Origin: Lentisphaeraceae bacterium
GTDB taxonomy: Bacteria > Verrucomicrobiota > Kiritimatiellia > RFP12 > DVOR01
Direction: 5' to 3'
DNA length: 64,000 bases
Assembly (NCBI GenBank): GCA_004555175.1
Contig: SFJE01000001.1
Location: 1 to 64,000, forward strand
The position numbers were made by a program, and so were the translations under genes. This document shows, piece after piece, positions 25,300 to 33,666 of the stretch; position 1 is the stretch's first letter, and each line of letters begins with the position of its first letter. Below the pieces are notes generated by a model, which was not told the origin of the DNA, searched no databases, and was given only the letters and a program-made list of their open reading frames with translations.

Positions 25300-25334
25300 G
25301 GGAGAGGCCTCGGCGCGGGCGGCGCGGGAGGGCG

Positions 25335-26675
25335 TTACGCTTCAGCCGGCTGCGCGCTGGGCTTGCGGTTGCCCCCTCTGCGGCGCCGACGGAAGCGGCG
25401 ACGATGGGGATTGGGAGCGGGGGGAGCCTCTTCGCCGGGCGCTTGGCGGGCGGGCGGGCCGTTGCGGCGGTAGGCCGCCTCCCAGGCAGAGAGGTGGTCG
25501 GTGGGGAGAAGCCCGAGGGCGGCGATAACTTGGGCGCCGGCAAAACATTCGGGGAAGAGGGGGTGGTTGAGGAAGCGCACATCGCGCGTCACCTCCTCGC
25601 ACGGGGGTTGACTGAAACGCGGGGCAAGTTCAAAAATGTCTGCGGCGGTCATCCAGACTGCGCGGGGCAGGCGATACTGCTTGACGGCAGGGGCGAGGGC
25701 CTTTTCGGCGGCCTGACGGCGGGCGAAGCGCTCGTTGCCGCGCTTGCCGGAGGCGCGCTTGCCCATCAGCTCGGCGGCCATCGGCCCATAGAGGAGGGCG
25801 AGGGAAAGCGCGGGAGAGACCTCGTGGTCGGCGGCAAAGCGGTCGAGCGCGCCGAGCGCGCGCCAGAGGGCGTTGGCATTCGTGCCAGAGGTGGAGATCC
25901 AGGCGTCGAGTTCGGGAAGGAGCACCGCGAGCAGGCCGTAATCGTGGGCTAGGCGAATGGAGCGCTCGGTGGCGCCGCGCACGAAGAGGCGCTGGATCTC
26001 CTCGCAGAGGCGCGAGACCGAGGCGTTGGCGAGGGTGGGGGCATACTTGCGAATGGCCTTGACATCGTTGGCGCAGATTTCGAAGCCAAGTTTGGCGGCG
26101 AAGCGCACGGCGCGCATCATCCGCACGGGGTCCTCTTGGAAGCGGATGGCTGGGTCGCCAATCGAGCGAATGAGTTTGGCCTTGAGGTCCTTGAGACCGC
26201 CAACATAGTCGATGATGGCGAAGGTCTTGATGTCGTAGAAGAGGCCGTTGACGGTGAAGTCTCGGCGGAGGGCATCCTCGGCGGGGGTTCCGAAGGTGTT
26301 GTCCTCGGTCTGATAGAGGCCGTGTTCATCGGCCACATCGGTGGGCTGCGGGGCGCGGCGGAAGGTGGCTGTTTCGATCACCTTCTTGCCGAAGACGATG
26401 TGGGCGAGGCGGAAGCGGCGGCCAACGAGGAAACAGTTGCGGAAGATGCGGCGGATTTCGTTGGGGCGGGCATCGGTGCCCACGTCGAAGTCCTTGGGCG
26501 CGCGGCCGAGAAGGAGGTCACGCACGCTACCGCCAACGAGGTAGGCCTCGTGGTTGCGGTCGACCAGGCGGTAGAGGACCTTGAGGGCGTCCTCATCAAT
26601 GTTTTTGCGGGAGATGATGTGTTCTTCCCGGGGAATGATGGTGGGCTTGGGGTGCTTACGCTTAAAAAAGAACAT
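25335..26675 (-). CDS. pcnB: Poly(A) polymerase I / CCA-adding enzyme family (PcnB-like)
   Basis: A class II nucleotidyltransferase of 446 aa acting on RNA 3' ends. The segment HIISRKNIDEDALKVLYRL followed by YLVGGSVRDLLLGRAPKDFDVGTD is characteristic of PcnB; the metal-binding acids are Asp62 and Asp64. RRDFTVNGLFYD, DPVRMMRAVRFAAKLGF and the RNA-binding helical domain follow. The basic C-terminal tail (RRRFRRRRRGGNRK) also favours poly(A) polymerase over a CCA enzyme. Polyadenylation would mark RNA for decay. The tRNA-His in this window already encodes CCA. No clear Shine-Dalgarno precedes the ATG. It lies 44 nt downstream of the large secreted protein gene and may be co-transcribed with it. 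Confidence 0.88.
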   Translation of the reverse strand: MFFFKRKHPKPTIIPREEHIISRKNIDEDALKVLYRLVDRNHEAYLVGGSVRDLLLGRAPKDFDVGTDARPNEIRRIFRNCFLVGRRFRLAHIVFGKKVIETATFRRAPQPTDVADEHGLYQTEDNTFGTPAEDALRRDFTVNGLFYDIKTFAIIDYVGGLKDLKAKLIRSIGDPAIRFQEDPVRMMRAVRFAAKLGFEICANDVKAIRKYAPTLANASVSRLCEEIQRLFVRGATERSIRLAHDYGLLAVLLPELDAWISTSGTNANALWRALGALDRFAADHEVSPALSLALLYGPMAAELMGKRASGKRGNERFARRQAAEKALAPAVKQYRLPRAVWMTAADIFELAPRFSQPPCEEVTRDVRFLNHPLFPECFAGAQVIAALGLLPTDHLSAWEAAYRRNGPPARQAPGEEAPPAPNPHRRRFRRRRRGGNRKPSAQPAEA

Positions 26676-26719
26676 GGCTTATTTTGGGGAGAAGAAGGAA
26701 GCGCGTTGCGAGTGGGGGC

Positions 26720-28852
26720 TTACCAGGCGTTTTCTTCGGCCTGCTTGCGCTGCTTCTCGTCTTTGAGGTTGCGGGTTTCGTTGCGTTCGGCGCGTAGGCG
26801 GACCTTGTCGTACTTATCATTCAGGCGCTGGACCTCCGCCAGGAAGGGGGAGTTGCCGAGACGCTTTTGGTACTTCAGTTCGTCTTCCACGGCCTTGGTG
26901 TAGTCCTTCTTATCCATATACCACTCCAGGCGGCTGCCCTTGTACTTGGGGTCGAACTCGTCTGGGATATTGGTGAAGGCACCCAGGAAGATGGCGTTTC
27001 GGATGAAGAGCGCCCACTCGTTGGTAATCTTCTTCTGGTTCCGGGGAGAGGTGGAGGAGAACTGACTACGCAAGAGCGAGGTGAGGTCCGCGCCGGCCTG
27101 GGTGTTTCCGAAGTCGGTATTACGCGCCAGGGCGGTGGCCCCGGTGGCGCCGTCAGCCACGCTCACGAACATATTGCCAAAGCCCTGCATCAGGTCGAGA
27201 ATGCGCTTGGCCTTCCCCTTACGGGCGGTGGCTAGACGAAAGACCACATCGGTGTTGGCAATGTTCAGCAACATGGCCGAGCGGAGGAGGGCCTCCTGCT
27301 GGTTGGTGCTGGCGTTGAGTTCGGGATTGGCGTTGGAGGAGTAGATGTCGAGAATCAGACAGGCCATCCGCGAATCTTCCCAGTTTGTTAGGCCAATATT
27401 CATCGCCTCGCACAGGCCAATGTGCCAACGGAAGTTGTCGCGGTCATACGTATCGCAGTTGTTCGGCAGCATTCGGGCAAAGCCGGTGAGCTTGGTCTTC
27501 GGATCGGTGACTGGGCCGTAGATCGGCGGCAGGTGCCAGCCAACGGTCGAAACCTGGATAGTATCAACCGAATGGTGCATATTGGCGCGGAACTTGCCGT
27601 TGGAGTAGGAGTAGGTCATGTACGCGCGGTGGCCGGGTTGCCCCATACCCTGCGCGGGGGTGCCAATCGAGCGGTCGGCGAACTCGGCCATCGTGGAGAG
27701 GCGTCCGCAAACGCCGCCGTCGGTGAGAATGCGCGGGGTAGAATCCGGGTGCCAAGCGCCATCGTTATAGCGGATTTCGGGCTTGGTGTAGTCGAAGGAG
27801 TAGGTGGAGTAGTTCGGCACGCTGCCCTTTTGCTTGTACCACAGCCACCAGTAGGTCGATTCATCCACCGGGTCCTGCTGCGTCAGAAGCAACAGGAGCG
27901 GCCACGGTGCGCGCGAGAGGGGGAAGAGATTCGAGCGCTCGGCGCCCTTCTCCTCATAACGCATAATGCGCAGGCAGAGGTTCTCGACGATGGTGCCATT
28001 TGTGCGCGGCGGGTAGCGATGGGCCACATGGGCAATCTTGTCCCACGGCAAATCCTTCGGCTCGCGCCCCTCTTTCAGGCTAATGCCCGTCTTGTTATAG
28101 AAGTTGATGCGGTTCAAGCCCATCAGCTCGTAAATCTTCGTCTTTCCATTCTGCTTGAGCCAGTTGACCGTCCGCTTCGCGTCCTCATCGGAGCCCAAGT
28201 CGAACTGCTGGTGTAGGTTGGTCAGCCGGTTCTTGCGCTCGACTTCGTCCTGATACATCTTTCCGTTGGTATCGCGCGCGAAGGCCGCGTCATTGGGCAC
28301 AGCCACATCGTGGTTCACCGACCATCCCTGCTGCCGCGAGACCTGCGCCTCCAGCTCCGCCTTCCGCTTGGGATCCCAGGTGAACTCGCGCGAGGAGACA
28401 ATCCCATATCGATCGGCCGAGAGCGAACTATCGAGCAGCCGCGAGCCACGATACTTGACCGCAAAGGCAATTAATAGTTGCTGATACTTCTCGGCATACA
28501 CCGGCCCCACCAACTTCGCCAACTTCACAAAGTTGTGCACCACATTCGGATTCGGCGGATACTCCAACGAAAAGGTGGCGTTGAAGACTGCGGGGTGCTC
28601 ATTCAGCCACTCCCACGTGCGCTCGGTAAAGTGTAACTGCGGCGCAATCAGGCGCATGCAGTGTTCATAATACGCCTCGCGCACGGACTCATTGAAGATG
28701 AAGCCCGATTCATATAATGCGGCATCCAACCAACGCAAATCCGCGTTCCCCGTCGGCGGCACGGGTTCTCCCGCCGCCCCGCGATCGCGCACTTGTGCCA
28801 TCGCCGTAACGGCCATCACGGCCATCAGAATCAAAAGAGAAAACCGTTTCAT
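26720..28852 (-). CDS. Large secreted protein, possible transglutaminase-like core
   Basis: A protein of 710 aa with a clear signal peptide (MKRFSLLILMAVMAVTAMAQ). I do not recognise the family with certainty. Residues about 378-415 read GGVCGRLSTMAEFADRS, then GTPAQGMGQPGHRAYM, placing Cys382 and His408 in the spacing and context of a transglutaminase-like Cys-His dyad; the third residue is unclear. The rest is helix-rich with a charged C-terminus. The ATG at 28852 is preceded by a -10-like TATGCT only 7 nt upstream. A role in cell-envelope protein crosslinking or proteolysis is speculation. Confidence 0.6.
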   Translation of the reverse strand: MKRFSLLILMAVMAVTAMAQVRDRGAAGEPVPPTGNADLRWLDAALYESGFIFNESVREAYYEHCMRLIAPQLHFTERTWEWLNEHPAVFNATFSLEYPPNPNVVHNFVKLAKLVGPVYAEKYQQLLIAFAVKYRGSRLLDSSLSADRYGIVSSREFTWDPKRKAELEAQVSRQQGWSVNHDVAVPNDAAFARDTNGKMYQDEVERKNRLTNLHQQFDLGSDEDAKRTVNWLKQNGKTKIYELMGLNRINFYNKTGISLKEGREPKDLPWDKIAHVAHRYPPRTNGTIVENLCLRIMRYEEKGAERSNLFPLSRAPWPLLLLLTQQDPVDESTYWWLWYKQKGSVPNYSTYSFDYTKPEIRYNDGAWHPDSTPRILTDGGVCGRLSTMAEFADRSIGTPAQGMGQPGHRAYMTYSYSNGKFRANMHHSVDTIQVSTVGWHLPPIYGPVTDPKTKLTGFARMLPNNCDTYDRDNFRWHIGLCEAMNIGLTNWEDSRMACLILDIYSSNANPELNASTNQQEALLRSAMLLNIANTDVVFRLATARKGKAKRILDLMQGFGNMFVSVADGATGATALARNTDFGNTQAGADLTSLLRSQFSSTSPRNQKKITNEWALFIRNAIFLGAFTNIPDEFDPKYKGSRLEWYMDKKDYTKAVEDELKYQKRLGNSPFLAEVQRLNDKYDKVRLRAERNETRNLKDEKQRKQAEENAW

Positions 28853-28859
28853 GCCCCCT

Positions 28860-28868
28860 AGCATAGCA
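28860..28868 (-). promoter_or_regulatory. Extended -10 promoter abutting a start codon
   Basis: Minus strand: ATTGTGC then TATGCT (hexamer 28860-28865), 7 nt before the ATG at 28852. This predicts a leaderless or nearly leaderless transcript. Confidence 0.6.
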
Positions 28869-28869
28869 C

Positions 28870-29069
28870 AATACGGCTCGCTTTGCGAGCGCGAGGTGGC
28901 GCGAGGTGGCCCTTCGGGCCGTGAGGTGCTCGCTATGGTCGCGTGGGCAAAGCATTTCGCTGTGCGTTGTATTGACGGCCGCCGTCCCCGGCGGCCTCCT
29001 CGCGGTCCGGAGGGCCACCCTCGCGCGGGCAATGGCCCGCACCTCACGCCCGCGCAGCGGGCCCTCTAA
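28870..29069. other. GC-rich, hairpin-dense intergenic region
   Basis: Several perfect hairpins follow one another: GGCCC TTC GGGCC, GGCCGCC GTCCCC GGCGGCC and GCGGGC AATG GCCCGC. The motif GAGGTGGC/GCCACC and CACCTCACG recur in both orientations at the two ends. No coding region is credible. It could be a decayed composite of palindromic repeats or a structured RNA. Confidence 0.5.
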
Positions 29070-29103
29070 AAACGAAGCGGCGGGAACTCCCGCCGCTTCG
29101 TTT
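29070..29103 (-). terminator. Terminator of pgk
   Basis: A perfect 15-bp stem (29070-29084 with 29089-29103), loop of 4, continues into a T tract on the minus strand. It lies 20 nt beyond the pgk stop codon. Confidence 0.93.
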
Positions 29104-29123
29104 GTCTTATGTTCTCTCTCGCC

Positions 29124-30377
29124 TTACTTATCCGAGAGCGCAGCCACGCCAGGGAGGACCTTGCCTTCGAGGTATTCGAGGGAGGCGCCACCGCCGGTGG
29201 AGATGTGGCTCATCTTGTCAGCCTGGCCGGACTTCTTCACGGCGCTGACCGAGTCACCGCCGCCGATGATGGAGATGCCGCCATTGGCCTTGACCTGGGC
29301 GACCGCTTCGCAGACGCCGAAGGTGCCCTTGGAGAAGGCGGGCATTTCGAAGCAGCCCATCGGGCCATTCCAGACGACGGTCTTGGCATCCTTGAGCGCT
29401 TCGGAGAAGAGCTTGATGGATTCCGGACCGATGTCCAAGCCCATCCAGCCATCCGGGATATCGCCGGAGAGGATCTGGGTGTTGGCCTCGGGGTCGAACT
29501 TGTCGGCCACGATGTTGTCGACCGGGAGGAGGAACTTGACGCCCTTCTCCTTGGCCAGCGCGAGCATCTCGGTGGCGTAGCCGAGCTGATCATCTTCGCA
29601 GAGCGAGTTGCCAATCTTCTTGCCCTGGGACTTGAGGAAGGTGTAGGCCATACCGCCACCGATGATGAGCGTATCGACCTTCGAGAGGAGGTTCTTCACC
29701 ACCGCGAGCTTGTCGGAGACCTTCGCGCCGCCGAGGATGGCCACGAAGGGGCGGACCGGATTCTCAACCGCCGAGCCGAGATACTGGATTTCCTTCTCCA
29801 GCAGGAAGCCGGAGACGGCAACCGGGGCGTACTTGGCAATCACGGCCGTAGAGGCGTGGGCGCGGTGCGCAGCGCCGAAGGCGTCGTTGCAATAGATGTC
29901 GCCATAGGAGGCCAACTTCTTGGCCATCTCTTCGCACTTGGCCTTGAGCTCGGCCTTGGCGGCCTTGAGCTGCTCATCGGTCATATCGTCGGTCTTTTTG
30001 ACCTTCGCCGTCTCTTCCTTGTAGAAACGGGTGTTCTCGAGCATAATCACTTCGCCAGGCTTGAGGGCGGCGGCCTCGGCATCAGCCTTCATGCAGTCGG
30101 GCACGAAGGTGACCGGCTTGTTCAGGCACTTGGAGAGGTATTCGGCCACCGGCTTGAGGGAGAACTCCGGCTCATAGCCCTTGCCCTTCGGACGGCCCAA
30201 GTGGCTCATCAACACCAGCGAGCCGCCATTGTCGAGCACGTACTTAATCGACCCCAACGCACCCTGAATACGCGTGTCGTCCTTGATCACGCCTTCCTTC
30301 ATCGGCACATTGAAGTCCACGCGCATCACCACGCGCTTACCCTTGAGATCCACGTCACGCAACGTCTTCTTATCCAT
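29124..30377 (-). CDS. pgk: Phosphoglycerate kinase
   Basis: Transfers phosphate between 1,3-bisphosphoglycerate and ADP in glycolysis; cytoplasmic, 417 aa, normal length. The N-terminal substrate site shows RVDFNVPMKEG, DTRI and SHLGRPKG; the nucleotide-binding half shows ILGGAKVSDK, the hinge GPMGCFE and GGGDSVSAV, with STGGGASLE near the end. The true start is the ATG at 30377 (MDKKTLRDVDLKGK); the 16 upstream in-frame codons overlap the promoter. GGAAAG lies 5-10 nt upstream of it. It is a single gene with its own promoter and terminator. Confidence 0.98.
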   Translation of the reverse strand: MDKKTLRDVDLKGKRVVMRVDFNVPMKEGVIKDDTRIQGALGSIKYVLDNGGSLVLMSHLGRPKGKGYEPEFSLKPVAEYLSKCLNKPVTFVPDCMKADAEAAALKPGEVIMLENTRFYKEETAKVKKTDDMTDEQLKAAKAELKAKCEEMAKKLASYGDIYCNDAFGAAHRAHASTAVIAKYAPVAVSGFLLEKEIQYLGSAVENPVRPFVAILGGAKVSDKLAVVKNLLSKVDTLIIGGGMAYTFLKSQGKKIGNSLCEDDQLGYATEMLALAKEKGVKFLLPVDNIVADKFDPEANTQILSGDIPDGWMGLDIGPESIKLFSEALKDAKTVVWNGPMGCFEMPAFSKGTFGVCEAVAQVKANGGISIIGGGDSVSAVKKSGQADKMSHISTGGGASLEYLEGKVLPGVAALSDK

Positions 30378-30415
30378 ATCACTTTCCTTTGTGTAAGGTT
30401 GAAATCGATACGCGC

Positions 30416-30424
30416 AGTATAGCA
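30416..30424 (-). promoter_or_regulatory. Extended -10 promoter of pgk
   Basis: Minus strand: TGTGC then TATACT (hexamer 30416-30421) and GCGCG, identical over 14 bp (TGCTATACTGCGCG) to the purL and ppiC promoters. No -35 is visible. Confidence 0.7.
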
Positions 30425-30536
30425 CACCCCTGTGCGAAACAGCAAGACTTTGAAACGGCTCCCCGTCAAAGACAATGAAGTTTTCTCAAAGAGGGGCTAA
30501 GACGAAGTTCTCTTAGGCTTGGCCTTGCTGCGGGGC

Positions 30537-32897
30537 TTAAAGGCGGGGTGTGGAGAAGTGCGCGCTGAGGGTCTCGCTGGCGGAGGGGAGGGCGCGCCAA
30601 TCGAGGGGCGCGGGGAGGGCCTCGGCCGCCCAAGCGAGGTCGATGCGCAGGCGGGTGAAGCCGTGGGCCGCTAGGTCACGGCGTTGGGCTGGGGAGAGGG
30701 CCCAGGGGCGTTCATCGAAGGTAATCCACAGGCGGCCGAGGCGGGCGCTACGCAGGTGCTCGCCATTGCGGCCAAGCAGGCGGTTGCCTTGGGCGAGGGG
30801 GCGAGTGAAGGCGATAAAGTGTGGCGCGTATTGGGCGATGAGCACCTCGCGGCGGAGGGTGCGCGGGAGGGTGAGGAGGTTAGGGAGATTGGCTTCGGGG
30901 CCGGTAATGGCTTGGGTAAGCCCTAAGGCGCTTTGCAAACGGGCGGCGCGGGCATTGGTGGCATACCAGGTCCAGTCGGCCGAGAGGTCGAAGGCATCGC
31001 AGCCGGGCTGAAGGTCGCGTAAGAGCTGCCAGGAGGTGAGGTCGGCGCACTCGAAGCGGCGCGCACCGCGGTCGGCGAGGGCCCCGACGAGGGCGGCCAT
31101 TGGGCCAAGGTCCGCATTGCGCATCGCCACGGGGAGGGCGTAGCGGAGGCGCTCGGGGGGAACGAGCGCGCGCCACGGGGAGAGAGCCTCCAGCGTGAGC
31201 TCGGGCGTGAGCAGGAGGACGAGGTCGCCCGAGGGGAGGGCGCGGTCGAGGCCGAGGGCTTCGGGGCGCTGACAGGCGGCGACTTTGAGCGAGAGGGCGG
31301 GGGGCTCGGGGGCGGCAACGACCGCCTCGGGCGCATCGGAAGGCTCGGGGATGGCCGCCGCCTCGGCGGGGGGCACCGCTTGGGTCACGCCTTCGGCCCA
31401 GGTGCGGCGCAACGTGTTGAGGAGCGACGCGGGCAGGAAGAGACCGAGGGGGTTATGGAAGGTGAGCGCGCGCAGGGCAAAGCCGTGTTCGCCGAGGCGC
31501 GAGAGGAGGTCGCGGGCGGCGCTCTCCGAGCGCGCGGGGTCCTTGGCCGGCGCCAACGAGGCGGCCACCGAGCAGGTGTGGCCGAGCCCTTCAAGGATGA
31601 GGCGTGTGGGCTCCAAGGTGAGGGTAAGGTCCACCGGGCGCAGGAGCCGCAGCTCGGTGGCGCGGGGTTTGGGGACCGGGAAGGCGCGGCGGACGGCCTG
31701 TGAGGCCGAGCAGTAGACCGTTGCGCCGATGGGCAGGTCGCCGACTTCGCGGGGGAGTTCGACCTCGACGGCGGATCCGGCAGGGAGGGTGATGGCCGAG
31801 CGGCGGGTGCGGCCATCGCGTAGGCGGTCGACCGCAAAGCCGACGGGGCGGCCGGGGAGGTCAATCTGCAGGCCGTCGTGGCGCTCGAGGGCGCGCGAAG
31901 TTTGGAAGCAGAGCCAGCGGCGGCCATCGGTTTCGCGCAGGAGGCGGCGGACGCGGCCGATGGGCGAGCCTCGGTGACCGACGCAGAGCGGGTCGATAAT
32001 CGCCTCGGGGGGTGTCTCGGTTGAGCGGGCGTAGAGGGGCGTCCAGGGGCGCGAGAAGATGGTTCGCAAGTCTTCGGCCTTGGCGGCGAGGGCCTCGGGG
32101 CTGAGGGAGCCGTCGAGGAGGTGGCGATAGAGGTCAGTGACGGCGGCCACATAGAGGGGGTTCTTCATCCGGCCCTCGATCTTATAGGAGGCGATGGGCA
32201 GGGCGCGGAGGAGTTCGGCATCGTCTGCGAGGGCGAGGTCGCGCATCGAGAAGGGGTGGCAGGTGGCGCCGGCTTCGTCGCAGAAGCGCTGGCGGCAACA
32301 GTAGGCGCAGCGACCGCGATTGCCGGAGCGGGCGGTGGTGAGCGAGGAGTAGAGGCACAGACCGCTTAGACTATAGCAGAGGGCGCCGTGGATGAAGACC
32401 TCAATCTCAATGCCCACTCGGCGGCCGATTTCGGCGGCCTCGCGTAGGGGCAACTCGCGGGCCGTGACGATGCGCACAAAGCCCAGGGCCTTGAGGGCGC
32501 GGGCGCCGGCCTCGGAGGTGCAGGCGAGCTGGGTGGAGGCGTGGAGCGGCAGGGTGGGGGCACGCTCGCGGATCAGGGCGGCTACGCCAAGATCCTGGAC
32601 GATGACGCCATCGATAGCGAGCTCGGCTAGGAGGTCGATGGCGGCGGGCAATTCGGCGAACTCGCGCGTCTCCAGGAGGGTGTTGAGGGTGACGTAGATC
32701 TTGCGCGGCCGGGGCAACTGGCGGGCGTAGGCCACGATCTGGCGCAACTGCTCGTCAGAGAAGTTGGTGGCATCGGCTCGGGCAGAGAAGCGTTGGAGCC
32801 CCAGGTAGATGGCATCGGCCCCATAGGTAAAGGCGGCCAGGGCGGCCTCAAAGGAGCCGGCGGGCGCGAGCAGTTCGTGTTGCGCGGAGGGGGACAT
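30537..32897 (-). CDS. Peptidase U32 family protein (RlhA/PrtC-like)
   Basis: A protein of 786 aa. The N-terminal half is a U32 domain: ELLAPAGSFEAALAAFTYGADAIYLG, VHGALCYSLSGLCLYSS-like (here FIHGALCYSLSGLCLYSS) and a cysteine-rich RCAYCCRQRFC. In E. coli the U32 member RlhA hydroxylates C2501 of 23S rRNA using such conserved cysteines, and others act in ubiquinone synthesis, so an iron-sulfur RNA- or small-molecule-modifying role is more likely than proteolysis. A DUF3656-like middle domain and a C-terminal half follow. The ATG at 32897 has GGAG 8 nt upstream; the longer frame overlaps the preceding LRR gene. It is the last gene of a three-gene minus-strand group. Confidence 0.85.
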   Translation of the reverse strand: MSPSAQHELLAPAGSFEAALAAFTYGADAIYLGLQRFSARADATNFSDEQLRQIVAYARQLPRPRKIYVTLNTLLETREFAELPAAIDLLAELAIDGVIVQDLGVAALIRERAPTLPLHASTQLACTSEAGARALKALGFVRIVTARELPLREAAEIGRRVGIEIEVFIHGALCYSLSGLCLYSSLTTARSGNRGRCAYCCRQRFCDEAGATCHPFSMRDLALADDAELLRALPIASYKIEGRMKNPLYVAAVTDLYRHLLDGSLSPEALAAKAEDLRTIFSRPWTPLYARSTETPPEAIIDPLCVGHRGSPIGRVRRLLRETDGRRWLCFQTSRALERHDGLQIDLPGRPVGFAVDRLRDGRTRRSAITLPAGSAVEVELPREVGDLPIGATVYCSASQAVRRAFPVPKPRATELRLLRPVDLTLTLEPTRLILEGLGHTCSVAASLAPAKDPARSESAARDLLSRLGEHGFALRALTFHNPLGLFLPASLLNTLRRTWAEGVTQAVPPAEAAAIPEPSDAPEAVVAAPEPPALSLKVAACQRPEALGLDRALPSGDLVLLLTPELTLEALSPWRALVPPERLRYALPVAMRNADLGPMAALVGALADRGARRFECADLTSWQLLRDLQPGCDAFDLSADWTWYATNARAARLQSALGLTQAITGPEANLPNLLTLPRTLRREVLIAQYAPHFIAFTRPLAQGNRLLGRNGEHLRSARLGRLWITFDERPWALSPAQRRDLAAHGFTRLRIDLAWAAEALPAPLDWRALPSASETLSAHFSTPRL

Positions 32898-32919
32898 AAC
32901 AGGGCTCCGGTGCGAGTGG

Positions 32920-33666
32920 TTAGAAGAGAAGGGTGGTGGTGGGCAGCGCGGCCTCAATGCGGTCGCGCTCAGCCTCGGAGAGGGGACAGCGGGTGAGGTT
33001 GAGGAGGCGGAGCGAACGCCACGGGGCGAGCTCCTGCGGCAGTTTCTCCAGCGGCGTGCGCGAGAGGTCGAGCATCTCCAGCCCATTTCCCCAACCCTCC
33101 GGGAGCGCGGCGATGGGGTTGCCGGCGAGGGTCACTTGGCGACAGGCGGCTGGAAGGACGGGCACTGCGGTGAGTTGATTCTCGGCCGCGTAGAGGCGCT
33201 CGAGGGTCGCCGGCAGCGGCGGCAGGGTGGTCAGGCAGTTGCCATTGAGCCGGAGCCAGCGCAGGGGGAGCGCCTCGAGGGGCGGCAGCTCGACCAGACG
33301 GTTACGGTCGAGGTTCAGATAGGTTAGGTGCTCGAGTTTGGCGAGGCTCCCGGGCAGGGTGGTCAGGCGGTTATCGGCCAACCAGAGTCGCTGGAGCTTG
33401 GCGGGTAGGAAGCGCTCGGGCAGGACTGGCAGGGCGTTGTCCGAGAGGTTGAGCTCCGCCAGCCCCTCGGGCAGCGGCTGAGCAAAGAGGCGTGTGGGCC
33501 CAAAGCCGCGCAGGTGCAGCGCTGTCAGGGTCGGGGCGAGGGCGGGCAACGCTTCGCCAGGCGCCTGGGCTTCGACCATCAGCCGCTCGCCGCCGAGGCT
33601 TGGGGCGGTCAGAAGCAGGCCTGTAGCAAGCGCGCAGGCTACGCGCAGGGGGATTAATCGTGCCAT
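32920..33666 (-). CDS. Secreted leucine-rich-repeat protein
   Basis: A protein of 248 aa with a signal peptide (MARLIPLRVACALATGLLLTAPSLGG). About eight leucine-rich repeats follow, of the short form LxxLxLxxNxLxxLPxxx (for example LAELNLSDNALPVLPERF and LTYLNLDRNRLVELPP). LRR solenoids bind protein ligands; no enzyme domain is present. Its start codon overlaps the end of the NUDIX-BirA gene by 13 nt, so the genes are translationally close, although the functions look unrelated. In a type III-secreting organism LRR proteins can be effectors, but the Sec-type signal here argues for general export. Confidence 0.85.
   Translation of the reverse strand: MARLIPLRVACALATGLLLTAPSLGGERLMVEAQAPGEALPALAPTLTALHLRGFGPTRLFAQPLPEGLAELNLSDNALPVLPERFLPAKLQRLWLADNRLTTLPGSLAKLEHLTYLNLDRNRLVELPPLEALPLRWLRLNGNCLTTLPPLPATLERLYAAENQLTAVPVLPAACRQVTLAGNPIAALPEGWGNGLEMLDLSRTPLEKLPQELAPWRSLRLLNLTRCPLSEAERDRIEAALPTTTLLF

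Noticed and set aside
25335..26675. CCA-adding tRNA nucleotidyltransferase only
   Set aside because: The N-terminal segment and basic C-terminal tail fit PcnB better, and the tRNA in the window already encodes CCA. The distinction still rests on family pattern.
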